DNA of 64,000 nt from Xylanibacter rodentium (GCF_013166575.1 NZ_JABKKE010000001.1:310001-374000), one strand, 5' to 3'. Shown: positions 46,220 through 54,841, counted from the first letter of the stretch. A program made the numbers and translations. Notes: generated by a model not told the origin, from the sequence alone.

Positions 46220-47497
46220 ATGACAAAAGACAGACTTTTCACACCCGGTTATATCTGTATCCTGGCAGCCAACTTCCTCTTCTTCTTCGGCTTCTGGCTG
46301 CTCGTGCCGGTGCTGCCGTTCTATCTTAGAGAGACATACGCCTGCCATACTGCCGCCATCGGCATCATACTGAGCTGCTACACTGTGAGCTGCCTCTGTG
46401 TGCGCCCTTTCTCCGGATTTCTCATGGACAGATTTCCGCGCAAGCCCATATACATATCATGCTATGTGGCCTGCATGGCAATGTTTCTCGGATACATGTC
46501 CGACACCACCCTTACCGCCTTTATCCTCCTGCGCGCCATTCATGGGGTGGCATTCGGCGGCGTCACCGTTGGAGGCAACACACTTTGTGTTGACATCATG
46601 CCGAGCAGCAGACGCGGCGAGGGACTGGGCTATTACGGACTGACCAACAACATTGCCATGGCTCTCGGACCGATGGCCGGACTTTTGCTCCACGGACAGA
46701 TCAGCTATAACAGTATCTTCCTTGCCGGAATGACGGCCAGCGCCATAGGACTGCTCTGCGCCATATCCGTCAAAGCACGCACTCCTGAATCGCTGAGAAA
46801 GCCGCAACATCCCGTCCGCAATACAGCGGGCGGCAAACGCCAAGACGACAATGTTACACCAGCCAACCGCACCGTCAGAAGCCACGGAATATCCCTCGAC
46901 CGCTTCATACTGCTGAAAGGGATACCGGTAAGCATATCACTGCTCATGCTGTCGATACCCTACGGTGCCACCACCAATTTCGTGGCTATGTATGCCCGAG
47001 AGATAAATCTTGACGTGCCCACAGGATTCTTCTTCACGCTGATGGCCGCAGGCATGGGCGCATCAAGACTCGTGGCCGGCAAGAAAGTCGACCGCGGCTA
47101 CATCACCCAATGCATCCGCTTCGGCTACTATCCTGTCATCGCCGCATTCCTGTTGCTCAGCCTTTGCCGTCAGGCGGTATCCGTAAGTCCGGCCGCCGCC
47201 ACAACGATGTTCTTCACCGTTCCGCTACTTCTCGGCACTGGGTTCGGCGTAATGTTCCCCGCCATGAACTCACTGTACATCAATCTCGCACCCAACAACC
47301 AGCGCGCCACTGCCACAAGCACCTATCTCACGGCATGGGACGTCGGCATAGGTATCGGAATAGTGAGCAGCGGCATAATAGCCCAGCACTTCACCTTTTA
47401 TATGGTATATCTCACCGGGGCGGCACTCTGTACGCTTTCGCTGCTGTTTTTCGTGCACCGTGTCACGCCACACTATAACCGCAACAAGCTCAGATAA
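46220..47497 (+). CDS. MFS transporter
   Basis: 425 residues with twelve hydrophobic segments. The MFS motif A between helices 2 and 3 reads FSGFLMDRFPRKPIYI; the N-terminal half contains GVAFGGVTVGGNTL and the second half MGASRLVAGKKVDRGYITQC. Helices 6-7 are joined by a charged loop (about 190-215). Substrate is unknown. It is convergent with the zinc-ribbon/membrane gene pair and lies 2-3 kb from the radical SAM locus, but a functional link is not established. Confidence 0.9.
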   Translation: MTKDRLFTPGYICILAANFLFFFGFWLLVPVLPFYLRETYACHTAAIGIILSCYTVSCLCVRPFSGFLMDRFPRKPIYISCYVACMAMFLGYMSDTTLTAFILLRAIHGVAFGGVTVGGNTLCVDIMPSSRRGEGLGYYGLTNNIAMALGPMAGLLLHGQISYNSIFLAGMTASAIGLLCAISVKARTPESLRKPQHPVRNTAGGKRQDDNVTPANRTVRSHGISLDRFILLKGIPVSISLLMLSIPYGATTNFVAMYAREINLDVPTGFFFTLMAAGMGASRLVAGKKVDRGYITQCIRFGYYPVIAAFLLLSLCRQAVSVSPAAATTMFFTVPLLLGTGFGVMFPAMNSLYINLAPNNQRATATSTYLTAWDVGIGIGIVSSGIIAQHFTFYMVYLTGAALCTLSLLFFVHRVTPHYNRNKLR

Positions 47498-47572
47498 CAT
47501 CACTATATCAAAATAAATGCTGCCGTAAAAATTGTTTTACGATTAGAATCAAATAGAGTACTACTTATTCTA

Positions 47573-47884
47573 TCAGATTCTTTTAACTCCGCCAACGACA
47601 GCTGAAACAATTACCGTCACCACCCATCCCCAAACAAAAGGCATCCAGGAAACAGATGACATAAGCATCCCGAATATAGATCCGGCAGATATCCACATAA
47701 AGACTATTCCTATTACTATGCCAAGAAATATGCCTACAAAAAATCCAGATACAATACCCGAAGCAACTTCTGCGCTAAAGAATATACGGGTCAATACATA
47801 CAAAACAGACAACACCACAACAAGTATAATCAAAATAGCGACAGGAGCTGCAACAGGAAGCAACGATATTAAATATTGAATCAT
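47573..47884 (-). CDS. Small multi-pass membrane protein, or membrane tail of a frameshifted zinc-ribbon protein
   Basis: From ATG 47884 the chain is 103 residues (MIQYLISLLPVAAPVAILII) with three to four Gly/Ile/Val-rich membrane segments. The same frame extends upstream to a GTG at 47959 as PKCTYCGHIYDADEKGWVKC, a second half of a zinc ribbon. That part is out of frame with the preceding zinc-ribbon gene. The simplest reading is one original protein with a four-CxxC zinc ribbon and a membrane domain, now broken by a frameshift near 47960-47990; two separate genes are also possible. Confidence 0.55.
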   Translation of the reverse strand: MIQYLISLLPVAAPVAILIILVVVLSVLYVLTRIFFSAEVASGIVSGFFVGIFLGIVIGIVFMWISAGSIFGMLMSSVSWMPFVWGWVVTVIVSAVVGGVKRI

Positions 47885-47901
47885 AATCTTTAGTTTACAT
47901 T

Positions 47902-48165
47902 TTACCCAACCTTTCTCATCAGCGTCATAAATATGTCCGCAATAAGTACATTTAGGCACAATAGTCCCATAATGATTGTATGTTGTGCCTCTCTCATTAC
48001 TCTATTACAAACTGCACAAATTGGAACCTTATCATATATGTGAACTTTGCTACAATTATAGCATGCTTTCAATTCGCATGGGCCGTACTGGACCACCAGT
48101 TTGAGACGTGTTGAGCCACAATTGCGACAGGTGTCGCATGAAAACAAATCAGAAAAGAATCCCAT
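47902..48165 (-). CDS. Zinc-ribbon protein, 3' end apparently frameshifted
   Basis: 87 residues. CxxC pairs occur at CDTCRNCG, ACYNCSK and ICAVCNR, typical zinc ribbons. The end (IIMGLLCLNVLIADIFMTLM) replaces the second CxxC of the last ribbon, which exists in the other frame (PKCTYCGHIY). Translating through a single-base shift gives a complete four-pair zinc-ribbon domain and joins it to the membrane protein. It lies downstream of the RiPP precursor on the same strand. Confidence 0.55.
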   Translation of the reverse strand: MGFFSDLFSCDTCRNCGSTRLKLVVQYGPCELKACYNCSKVHIYDKVPICAVCNRVMREAQHTIIMGLLCLNVLIADIFMTLMRKVG

Positions 48166-48340
48166 AAGTTTTTATAATTTTGAATTTAGTGAAAAATCCG
48201 ATACTATCAACCCTTCGAAGAATTTATCACATGCGAAATTAATTCTCACAAAGGGTTGATTTAAGGTTTTACGATGAATAACATCGAGAATCACAAGAAA
48301 AACAAATTATAGTTTCCCTTATTTCAACAATAGAACCGTC
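48166..48340. other. Intergenic region after the RiPP precursor
   Basis: An imperfect inverted repeat ATCAACCCTT / AAAGGGTTGAT (about 48207-48262) could be a hairpin. No further short peptide of the precursor type is found here. Confidence 0.4.
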
Positions 48341-48484
48341 TTAACTGCGCATCCAGTTTGAACCGCAATCGCCACTGCATCCACAACAATTGGCACTTAC
48401 GTGCCATGTTGTCTCATTCATCTTTGCCATCTTCTTTCCATACATTTGATTGATGGCATCAATGTTCGTCAACTTAAAATTCAT
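48341..48484 (-). CDS. Candidate RiPP precursor peptide, Cys-rich core
   Basis: A 47-residue peptide read from ATG 48484. The N-terminal two-thirds look like a leader (MNFKLTNIDAINQMYGKKMA, KMNETTWHVSA) and the C-terminal part is NCCGCSGDCGSNWMRS with four Cys, Gly, Ser and Trp. It lies 47 bp after the radical SAM gene on the same strand. Leader-plus-Cys-core next to a SPASM radical SAM enzyme is the layout of sactipeptides and ranthipeptides, in which Cys thioethers are made. It is too short for routine gene calling. The product and its role are unknown. Confidence 0.7.
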   Translation of the reverse strand: MNFKLTNIDAINQMYGKKMAKMNETTWHVSANCCGCSGDCGSNWMRS

Positions 48485-48531
48485 GACTTAACTGTAATTT
48501 TGTGATTTGCCCTGTTTGATGGTAAGGACAA

Positions 48532-49779
48532 TTAACCATTAGATAATTCTCTTATAAATCCACTCTCTTCCAAGAAAGTCTGGGTCATGATTACCCCTTT
48601 GGCTATCATAGCAAGTTCATCATTGTCAAAATCCCGCAAAGCCGCATAATCACAAGGCTTTTCAAGCATATGGCCAATCATCCATGAACCGGCCAACACA
48701 CGTATCTTGGTTATGACGCATGTGTAAGGATCACGTCTCGACACGTCACCGTAAGTTATATAATTACCACCATAACAAGTGGGACAGACTGTTTCAAGAA
48801 TACAACCGCGGCAGCGTTCATCAGACAATCTGTCTGGAGAGGAGAAATCAAACTCTCCCAGTTTTTCGCCTTTTTCCTTACTTACCTCATAAAACAAGTG
48901 ACAAGGAAGGCATTGTCCGTCAGGAGTCCAGCAACGCATTATACTACCTGCTCCGCACAATTTATCTGTCATTCCACCCTTACCTGCTGCAACAGCTATG
49001 AATTTTATATTCAACAAATCCACCGGAATTATGTCTGGATGTTTCAAATAGTACATTGCAAGAATCATCAACTGTTCCTGTAATATTTTCTTATAGTCCA
49101 CACTGTTACCATGTTCGTCCTTATCCCAATCGATACCTGTCGCAAAAGTACAATTATTACGACAGAAGCCCAATTCATGTATATGGATTATCCCATCTGA
49201 CAATGATGCCAATGTACCAGGAGATGGTGTCATCTTCACTCCCTGCACGGGCCAATTGTCTCTGAAAAAAGCTATATCTATTTTTTCATAAGAGTTTGAC
49301 CGGTTACGGTTGTGCATATCACGTGTTCCGTCCAAACTCAATCCAAGGCAAAAACGATGCTTGTTTTTTAACAGCCATTCTTTTATTTCACCATGTATAA
49401 GTGTGCCGTTTGTTGTAGCATAGCAAATATAATTAACCGGCCATTCTCTTGCCCAAAGCCATTCACATATTTCTCTGATACGCTTGTACGCCATAAAAGG
49501 CTCTCCACCATGAAACAAAATCTCCACATATTCTATATTTTCCGACACAGCACGCTCAAAAGTAGAAACTATGCCTTTCTTAGCTATATCCAAAGACATC
49601 ACAGCTTTACCTTTCAAATGCTCATAGCAATATACACAATTAAGATTGCAATTCTCTGTCACATAGAGAGTACAAGTACATCTCTTGAACTTATCATATT
49701 TAAAAGTCCTTTCCTTCACCATCGTTTCAAACAATGCCTGCCGCGACCTCCATGCATCAGCTATTTCATTAATATACAA
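48532..49779 (-). CDS. Radical SAM/SPASM peptide maturase
   Basis: 415 residues if started at TTG 49779; ATG 49722 (396 residues) is an alternative, as the only upstream in-frame codon is a stop 9 bp away. The radical SAM cluster is ENCNLNCVYCYEH (Cys 44, 48, 51), followed by FHGGEPFM (91-94) and SLDGTRDMHNRNR. The C-terminal SPASM-type region has C275, C283, C290, C293, then CRGCILETVCPTC (C323-C335) and C354, able to hold two auxiliary iron-sulfur clusters. It resembles anSME/peptide-modifying enzymes. The precursor peptide lies just downstream and a structured leader just upstream. Confidence 0.88.
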   Translation of the reverse strand: MYINEIADAWRSRQALFETMVKERTFKYDKFKRCTCTLYVTENCNLNCVYCYEHLKGKAVMSLDIAKKGIVSTFERAVSENIEYVEILFHGGEPFMAYKRIREICEWLWAREWPVNYICYATTNGTLIHGEIKEWLLKNKHRFCLGLSLDGTRDMHNRNRSNSYEKIDIAFFRDNWPVQGVKMTPSPGTLASLSDGIIHIHELGFCRNNCTFATGIDWDKDEHGNSVDYKKILQEQLMILAMYYLKHPDIIPVDLLNIKFIAVAAGKGGMTDKLCGAGSIMRCWTPDGQCLPCHLFYEVSKEKGEKLGEFDFSSPDRLSDERCRGCILETVCPTCYGGNYITYGDVSRRDPYTCVITKIRVLAGSWMIGHMLEKPCDYAALRDFDNDELAMIAKGVIMTQTFLEESGFIRELSNG

Positions 49780-49790
49780 ATGGAACTATA

Positions 49791-49892
49791 CAAAAAAGCG
49801 TGGAGATCGTACCTGTTACCCGTTCCACGATTAGAGGCTCTGGCATTGGCCCATTCAGTCAGAACGAGCAACGCCAGAACCCACGCCGATGA
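49791..49892 (-). promoter_or_regulatory. Structured leader, attenuator-like, upstream of the radical SAM gene
   Basis: In the reverse-strand RNA a perfect 10-bp stem UCUGGCGUUG / CAAUGCCAGA forms a hairpin. Downstream CGUGGA pairs with UCCACG, directly followed by UUUUUU, which is a terminator-like hairpin. An earlier GCGUGG can compete for the same CCACGC, giving a second structure. The U-tract ends about 10 nt before the TTG at 49779. No known riboswitch class is recognised. Confidence 0.45.
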
Positions 49893-50610
49893 ATTTATAT
49901 AATTATCCCTCTATCACATACCGCATACACCATCTGCTGAATACATACAACAATGGTATATACAATATAGACAGAAAGATGCCTATAAAAACATCCCATG
50001 AGCATCTACCGCTGCTATGTTCCATGACTGAATGTTGAAACTGCCAGATTTCTAATCGTCAAGAACAAAGCGTCAAGCAAACGCCTTTTTATAATAGTGA
50101 CTCTCTTTCCCCAACCCCTTTGCCGCTGTCAGCGTATTTACCGTCACGGACATTTTCCCGTCCGCCATCAGTCTCCTCTTGTACGGCGTGAGTAAGATAT
50201 ACTGTCTCTATGTGCAGAAATCAACGGACACGTCCGCCTATATCCCACGAAACAGAATATTCAGAGAATCATCTGCAAAAATAACAAATATTTCTCAAAA
50301 ACAAAACAAATATGAATTATTTTTCAAAAACATATTCAAAAACAAACGAAATTATCACGACATCCTTTACACACATTCCTGATTGACGAAACTGACATAA
50401 AAACAGTGGTATATACAATAAACAGACATAAGTCTCCCGCACATCCGGTTCATACCAAATACTGAATGGACATCTTACCGGACTTTTCCATTCAAATATT
50501 ATGGTTTATCGGAAAAACAGATTATCTTTGTAACCCGTTTTACTACAAACACACCGTACATGCCGCACATCGGACCGGTGAAGTATACAGACACGAATAA
50601 ATAAAAACAT
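49893..50610. other. Gene-poor region with two very short reverse-strand frames
   Basis: Two small frames occur on the reverse strand: 49903-50025 (40 residues, with a hydrophobic stretch VFIGIFLSILYIPLLYVF) and 50073-50168 (31 residues, preceded by AGAGGAGA, starting MADGKMSVTVNTLTAAKGLG). Neither matches a family I know. They could be remnants. The rest, 50200-50610, is AT-rich with no gene. Confidence 0.35.
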
Positions 50611-50988
50611 ATGCGTATAATAGGAAATCTATTGTGGTGGCTCTTCGGAGGCCTCGAAGCAGCCATAGGATATTTTACAGGCAGTCTGGCAATGGCAATC
50701 ACCATCATAGGCATACCCGTAGCCTTGCAGACGTTCAAGATCGGCTTGCTCTGCCTATGGCCTTTCGGGGCTGAAGTGAAGGAAACGGACAGCCCCTCTG
50801 GATGCATACGTATACCGCTGAATATCCTTTGGATTGTCTTCGGAGGCTTGTGGGCATGGCTTATACACATAGTTTTCGGTGTGTTGCTGTTTGTTACGAT
50901 TATCGGCATCCCCTTTGCAAAACAGCATTTCAAGATGGCGGGACTTTCGCTTGCACCGTTCGGGAAAGATGTAAAACTACACATATAG
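50611..50988 (+). CDS. YccF-family inner-membrane protein
   Basis: 125 residues with two YccF-type halves, each with a hydrophobic segment and the motif IGIPVALQTFKIGLLCLWPF or IGIPFAKQHFKMAGLSLAPF. YccF proteins are small inner-membrane proteins of unknown function. The stop is 6 bp before the thioredoxin start, so both are in one transcript. Confidence 0.9.
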   Translation: MRIIGNLLWWLFGGLEAAIGYFTGSLAMAITIIGIPVALQTFKIGLLCLWPFGAEVKETDSPSGCIRIPLNILWIVFGGLWAWLIHIVFGVLLFVTIIGIPFAKQHFKMAGLSLAPFGKDVKLHI

Positions 50989-50994
50989 ACAACA

Positions 50995-51294
50995 ATGGAG
51001 ACATTCAAAGACGTTATATCATCCGACAGACTCGTATTGGTAGATTTCTTCGCCACATGGTGTCAGCCGTGCAAGATGATGCACCCGATACTGGAACAGG
51101 TGAAAGATGTGCTTGGTGACAGGATCCGCATCATCAAAGTCGATGTAGACAAACACAGTGCAACAGCAGTGCAGCATCAGGTGCGGTCTGTGCCTACGCT
51201 GATGCTGTTCAGGCATGGCGAGATGCTTTGGAGAACGAGCGGCGTAGTGCCTGAAAAGGATTTGCTGGACACAATAAAAAAATTTGTCAGATGA
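50995..51294 (+). CDS. trxA: Thioredoxin
   Basis: 99 residues. The thioredoxin active site is ATWCQPCKMM (CxxC with QP instead of the usual GP). The cis-Pro segment is VRSVPTLMLFRHGE. It lacks a signal peptide, so it is cytoplasmic. It overlaps the FKBP gene by 4 bp and follows YccF by 6 bp, suggesting a redox and folding operon. Confidence 0.93.
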   Translation: METFKDVISSDRLVLVDFFATWCQPCKMMHPILEQVKDVLGDRIRIIKVDVDKHSATAVQHQVRSVPTLMLFRHGEMLWRTSGVVPEKDLLDTIKKFVR

Positions 51295-51689
51295 ACAAAA
51301 GACAATACGCTCAGGCAAACAAGGATTGGCTGCAGACCAAAGTCCGGGAAGACGGGGTGAAAGCTCTTTCAAAAGGTATATATTACAAAGTATTGGCGGA
51401 AGGAAACGGCGATGGCATACATCCTTCGCCGCGAAGCATTGTGACGGCCCATTATACCGGCCGCACCATAGACGGAAGGCAGTTTGACAGCAGCCGTGGA
51501 GGGGCTCCGCTTGCCATAAGGCTCTGCGACCTCATAGAGGGATGGATCATTGCCATGCAGCAAATGTGCATAGGAGACAAATGGGAAGTATATATCCCCG
51601 CCGAGATGGGTTATGGAAAATATTCACAGCCGGGCATACCCGCCGGCTCTACCCTGATATTCGAAATAGAACTGATGGGCATAGCATAA
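51291..51689 (+). CDS. FKBP-type peptidyl-prolyl isomerase
   Basis: 132 residues. The FKBP domain is complete: GDGIHPSPRSIVTAHYTGRT, DSSRGGAPLAIRLCDLIEGW, VYIPAEMGYGKYSQPGIPAG and STLIFEIELMGI. It has no signal peptide. Coupled to thioredoxin through a 4-bp overlap. A palindromic element begins right after its stop. Confidence 0.93.
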   Translation: MNKRQYAQANKDWLQTKVREDGVKALSKGIYYKVLAEGNGDGIHPSPRSIVTAHYTGRTIDGRQFDSSRGGAPLAIRLCDLIEGWIIAMQQMCIGDKWEVYIPAEMGYGKYSQPGIPAGSTLIFEIELMGIA

Positions 51690-51754
51690 AAGTCTTCGTC
51701 AAACCAGATGAGTTGAACGGAACTTGTCTTCATCAAGCCATGGCGAAAAAACGC
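51690..51754 (+). repeat. Dispersed palindromic element (diverged copy)
   Basis: AAGTCTTCGTCAAACCAGAT, GAACGGAACTTG and AGCCATGGCGAAAAAACGC. It abuts the FKBP stop codon. Confidence 0.75.
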
Positions 51755-51806
51755 GGGATTAGAATCCGACATCAGAAGACAACAACAATGCACGAAAGGA
51801 TATTAT

Positions 51807-52085
51807 ATGACTGACTATCATCTATTTATTGCCATTTACATAATCGCTGTCAACCTTGTCACCTTCGTTACATATGGCATTGACAAATACAAATCCATAA
51901 AAAGAAAATGGCGGATATCCGAAGCTACGCTGCTGACAATGGCTGTCATAGGAGGAAGCATCGGGGCATGGACAGGCATGAAAGTGTGGCGCCATAAAAC
52001 AATGCACAAGAAATTCACCATAGGAATACCGATTGTGTTTGTCATACATCTGTTTATTGTGATATATCTCCATACCATTACATGA
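51807..52085 (+). CDS. DUF1294 membrane protein
   Basis: 92 residues. DUF1294 signatures are present: NLVTFVTYGIDKYKSIKRKW, RISEATLLTMAVIGGSIGAW and the C-terminal hydrophobic helix (GIPIVFVIHLFIVIYLHTI). Members are small membrane proteins, sometimes found fused to cold-shock domains; the role is unknown. It ends the YccF-thioredoxin-FKBP run, separated by the palindromic element. Confidence 0.9.
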   Translation: MTDYHLFIAIYIIAVNLVTFVTYGIDKYKSIKRKWRISEATLLTMAVIGGSIGAWTGMKVWRHKTMHKKFTIGIPIVFVIHLFIVIYLHTIT

Positions 52086-52103
52086 CTTTTCACTGCGTTG
52101 AAA

Positions 52104-52225
52104 AAACGGCCAATCGCAACCGATATTGCAAAAGCGGCACTTTTGCAGTGTGAAAGTGGCACTTTGGGAATGCGAAAGCGGCACTTTGGGGATGCGAAAT
52201 CAGCACTTTAAGAACCCGAAAGCAC
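52104..52225. repeat. ~22-bp tandem array (array C)
   Basis: Five consecutive units of exactly 22 bp or nearly so start at 52131, 52153, 52175, 52197 and 52219; each begins AAA and has GGCACTTT or a variant (AAAGCGGCACTTTGGGGATG). Two of them differ at two positions only. A further unit precedes them. It is the best preserved of the three GGC-type arrays. Confidence 0.9.
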
Positions 52226-52300
52226 GTTTTTTCACACTTTTGCTCCACATGCCCAACCTATGATCGGAGAGAAAACTCGCTGAAAAACGGGCGGGACTGA

Positions 52301-52959
52301 TTCTCCAAAACGGAGATTTCGGTATGAAAAACGTGGTTTGAATTCTCCGTTTTGCCATTTCATGTGTTAAAAACGCGATTTTGGTATGTTAAAATAGCAT
52401 TTTTCAGTGTTAATTCTCCGAGTTTTCTGCGGACGAAATGTTTCTGAATATTTACATTTTCAGATAGTGGAATGTCGTTGTATGCTGTATAGACAGGTTT
52501 GACGAGTGATGCATGGAGATTGTTTTTATTTACAATCGGTGTTGCGATTTATTACGGAGAATTCGGAGAATCTCCGAAAACAGGGTGTGTGCATCATGTT
52601 ATAATCCGTAAGTAAATATTTTATATAATAATCTATTATTTAAATACATATATATGTATTTAAATAATAGATTATTATATACCCTGTAAAATCATATGCA
52701 GCGCATATTCTGTTTTCGGAGATTCTCCGAATTCTCCGTTTTGAAAACACACCAACCAATCTTACACAATTGTCCTTTCTTTATTCTCAAATATCTGTAT
52801 GTCAATGTTCCGGCTACGATACCGCCGACAATAAAACGCTACACACGTTGTAAATAATATCGAAAAAAGTCATTACCAAAACCGCGTTTTTAACACATGA
52901 AATGGCAAAACGGAGAATTCAAATCGCATTTTTCATACCGAAATCTCCGTTTTGGAGAA
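52301..52959. repeat. Nested inverted-repeat segment with a 60-bp perfect palindrome
   Basis: Outer arms 52301-52386 and 52874-52959 are inverted copies of 86 bp with 82 matches. Inner arms 52555-52583 and 52710-52738 are 29 bp with no mismatch. The centre, 52622-52681, is a perfect 60-bp palindrome of A and T. The motif CGGAGAAT or its complement ATTCTCCG recurs about a dozen times through the region. No gene is present between 52086 and 53088. Confidence 0.95.
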
Positions 52960-53088
52960 CCATCTACGCCTTTTGGAGAATTTGTCCGTGATATGCAGAT
53001 TTGCATTTTCAGGCAAGTGCTTTCAAACTGTAAGCAACCGGATCGGATTCACTTTATCTGCATATGCCCCTTATTAGGCGCCAGTCTT

Positions 53089-53631
53089 TCAATAGTTCTC
53101 GGACTTTATCTCAAAGTAACTCTGTGCGTGGTCACATACGGGACATACCTCCGGAGCTTTCGTTCCTACTACAATATGCCCGCAGTTGCGGCACTGCCAT
53201 ACCATATCGCCCTCGCGCGAGAACACAATCCCCTCCTCTATGTTGCGCAGCAATCGGCGATAGCGCTCTTCGTGGGCCTTCTCGATGGCGGCCACACCAC
53301 GCATTCTGGCGGCAATCTCGGGAAACCCCTCTTCCTCTGCCTCGCGGGCCATGCGGTCGTACATGTCGGTCCACTCATAGTTCTCGCCTTCTGCAGCCGC
53401 CTTCAGATTGGTCATTGTGTCTTGAATAGCTCCGCCCTCAAGATATTTGAACCACATCTTGGCATGTTCTTTCTCGTTGTCGGCCGTTTCTTCAAACAGG
53501 GCGGCTATCTGCATATAGCCGTCTTTCTTTGCCTTGGATGCAAAATACGAATACTTGTTGCGTGCCTGCGACTCTCCGGCAAAAGCCTCGAGAAGATTCT
53601 TTTCTGTCTTCGTTCCTTTCAATGTTTTCAT
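53089..53631 (-). CDS. Rubrerythrin
   Basis: 180 residues from ATG 53631 ([20 protein letters not shown]); an earlier ATG at 53778 is not conserved. The N-terminal ferritin-like diiron domain has [20 protein letters not shown] and [12 protein letters not shown]. The C-terminal rubredoxin-like site is [20 protein letters not shown]. Rubrerythrins reduce hydrogen peroxide in anaerobes. It faces the oxyR gene, so OxyR control is plausible. Confidence 0.95.
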   Translation of the reverse strand: MKTLKGTKTEKNLLEAFAGESQARNKYSYFASKAKKDGYMQIAALFEETADNEKEHAKMWFKYLEGGAIQDTMTNLKAAAEGENYEWTDMYDRMAREAEEEGFPEIAARMRGVAAIEKAHEERYRRLLRNIEEGIVFSREGDMVWQCRNCGHIVVGTKAPEVCPVCDHAQSYFEIKSENY

Positions 53632-53914
53632 AAATCCATTTATTTTTTGTTTGTTATTATAATTCACGATATTATCGTCAAATATCCTTAATTGGCTGCA
53701 AATATACAGTGAAAGCGCAACAGCACCAATAAAAAACCGATAGAATTGGCATTTCGCATCATAGAAAATATCTATCATACCTATGCTTGCCGGCTATTTT
53801 TTCGTATCTTTGCAGAAGATAAGCTGCATCTCGGCATAACTTCCAAACAAGTTTGGAGATTCTGCTCTCGATTTGCATTATCTTTGCACCATAAATGTTT
53901 TTCTTGACCGCAAC
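53632..53914. promoter_or_regulatory. Divergent region between rubrerythrin and oxyR
   Basis: A TTATCTTTGC box (about 53878-53887) on the plus strand should drive oxyR from the 53915 ATG, leaving a short leader. OxyR binding here would control both genes, but no operator is certain from sequence alone. Confidence 0.45.
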
Positions 53915-54841
53915 ATGACATTACAACAGATGCAATACGTCACGGCCGTATGCCGTATGCAACACTTCGCCAAGGCTGCAAAAGAATGCGGAGTGACACA
54001 GCCCACACTCAGCGCCATGATACGCAAACTTGAAGACGAGCTTGGCGTAAGCCTGTTCGAACGTTCGTCGCAGCGGGTGGAACCGACACGAGCCGGCCGG
54101 CTCGTGGCAGAACAGGCTCAGGCCATGCTGAAATGCGAAAGACGGATAAAAGAGATAATAGCCGAAGAACAGCACTCGCTGACAGGCACGTTCCGGCTTG
54201 GCATACTGCCCACAATAGCGCCTTATCTGTTGCCACGCTTCATGCCCAGACTGTACTACAGCCATCCGGGAATAAACCTGCAAGTGACTGAGATGAAGAC
54301 GGCCCAAATCACGGAAGCACTCGTTCACGGCGATATTGACGCCGGCATAGCCGTGAACATCGACGGTCTGCACAACCTGAGACACAGAGTCCTGTTCTAC
54401 GAGCAGTTCATCGCCTACGTATCACGCGGAAGCCTGCTGTTCGACCGCTCACGCATAGTAGCATCGGATTTGAGGCACGAACAACTGTGGCTGCTCGACG
54501 AAGGGCATTGCTTCAGGGACCAACTGGTAAAATTCTGCAATCTGAAATCTGCCGGAATGAGCAAGACCAACTACCTGTTGGGCAGTATCGAGACATTCAT
54601 GCGCATGGTTGAAAGCGGACAGGGCATAACATTCATACCCGAACTGGCACTGGAACAGCTCACCGGGCAGCAGAAAGAGCTGGCACGGCCGTTCGGCCTG
54701 CCCATACCGGTACGCGAAGTGGTGATGCTCACGGCAAAGAACTTTCTGCGCAAGTCTCTGCTTGACGTCATCACAAGCGCCATCATCGGAAACATCCCCG
54801 AACGCATGTTGAGAATGAACAATACCGAACAACGCATATAA
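53915..54841 (+). CDS. oxyR: Hydrogen peroxide-sensing LysR-type regulator OxyR
   Basis: 308 residues from ATG 53915; an earlier ATG at 53873 is upstream of the promoter box. The helix-turn-helix is HFAKAAKECGVTQPTLSAMI. The redox pair GHCFRDQLVKFC falls at Cys199 and Cys208, the same numbering as in E. coli OxyR. The family senses peroxide by forming this disulfide. It is divergent from rubrerythrin and lies 12 bp before a NUDIX gene. Confidence 0.94.
   Translation: MTLQQMQYVTAVCRMQHFAKAAKECGVTQPTLSAMIRKLEDELGVSLFERSSQRVEPTRAGRLVAEQAQAMLKCERRIKEIIAEEQHSLTGTFRLGILPTIAPYLLPRFMPRLYYSHPGINLQVTEMKTAQITEALVHGDIDAGIAVNIDGLHNLRHRVLFYEQFIAYVSRGSLLFDRSRIVASDLRHEQLWLLDEGHCFRDQLVKFCNLKSAGMSKTNYLLGSIETFMRMVESGQGITFIPELALEQLTGQQKELARPFGLPIPVREVVMLTAKNFLRKSLLDVITSAIIGNIPERMLRMNNTEQRI

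Noticed and set aside
49393-49902. 169-codon forward frame overlapping the radical SAM gene
   Set aside because: It is antisense to the maturase and shows no domain; the stretch past 49780 is explained better by the structured leader.
52897-53691. 264-codon forward frame over the rubrerythrin gene
   Set aside because: It is antisense to rubrerythrin and starts inside the nested inverted repeat.
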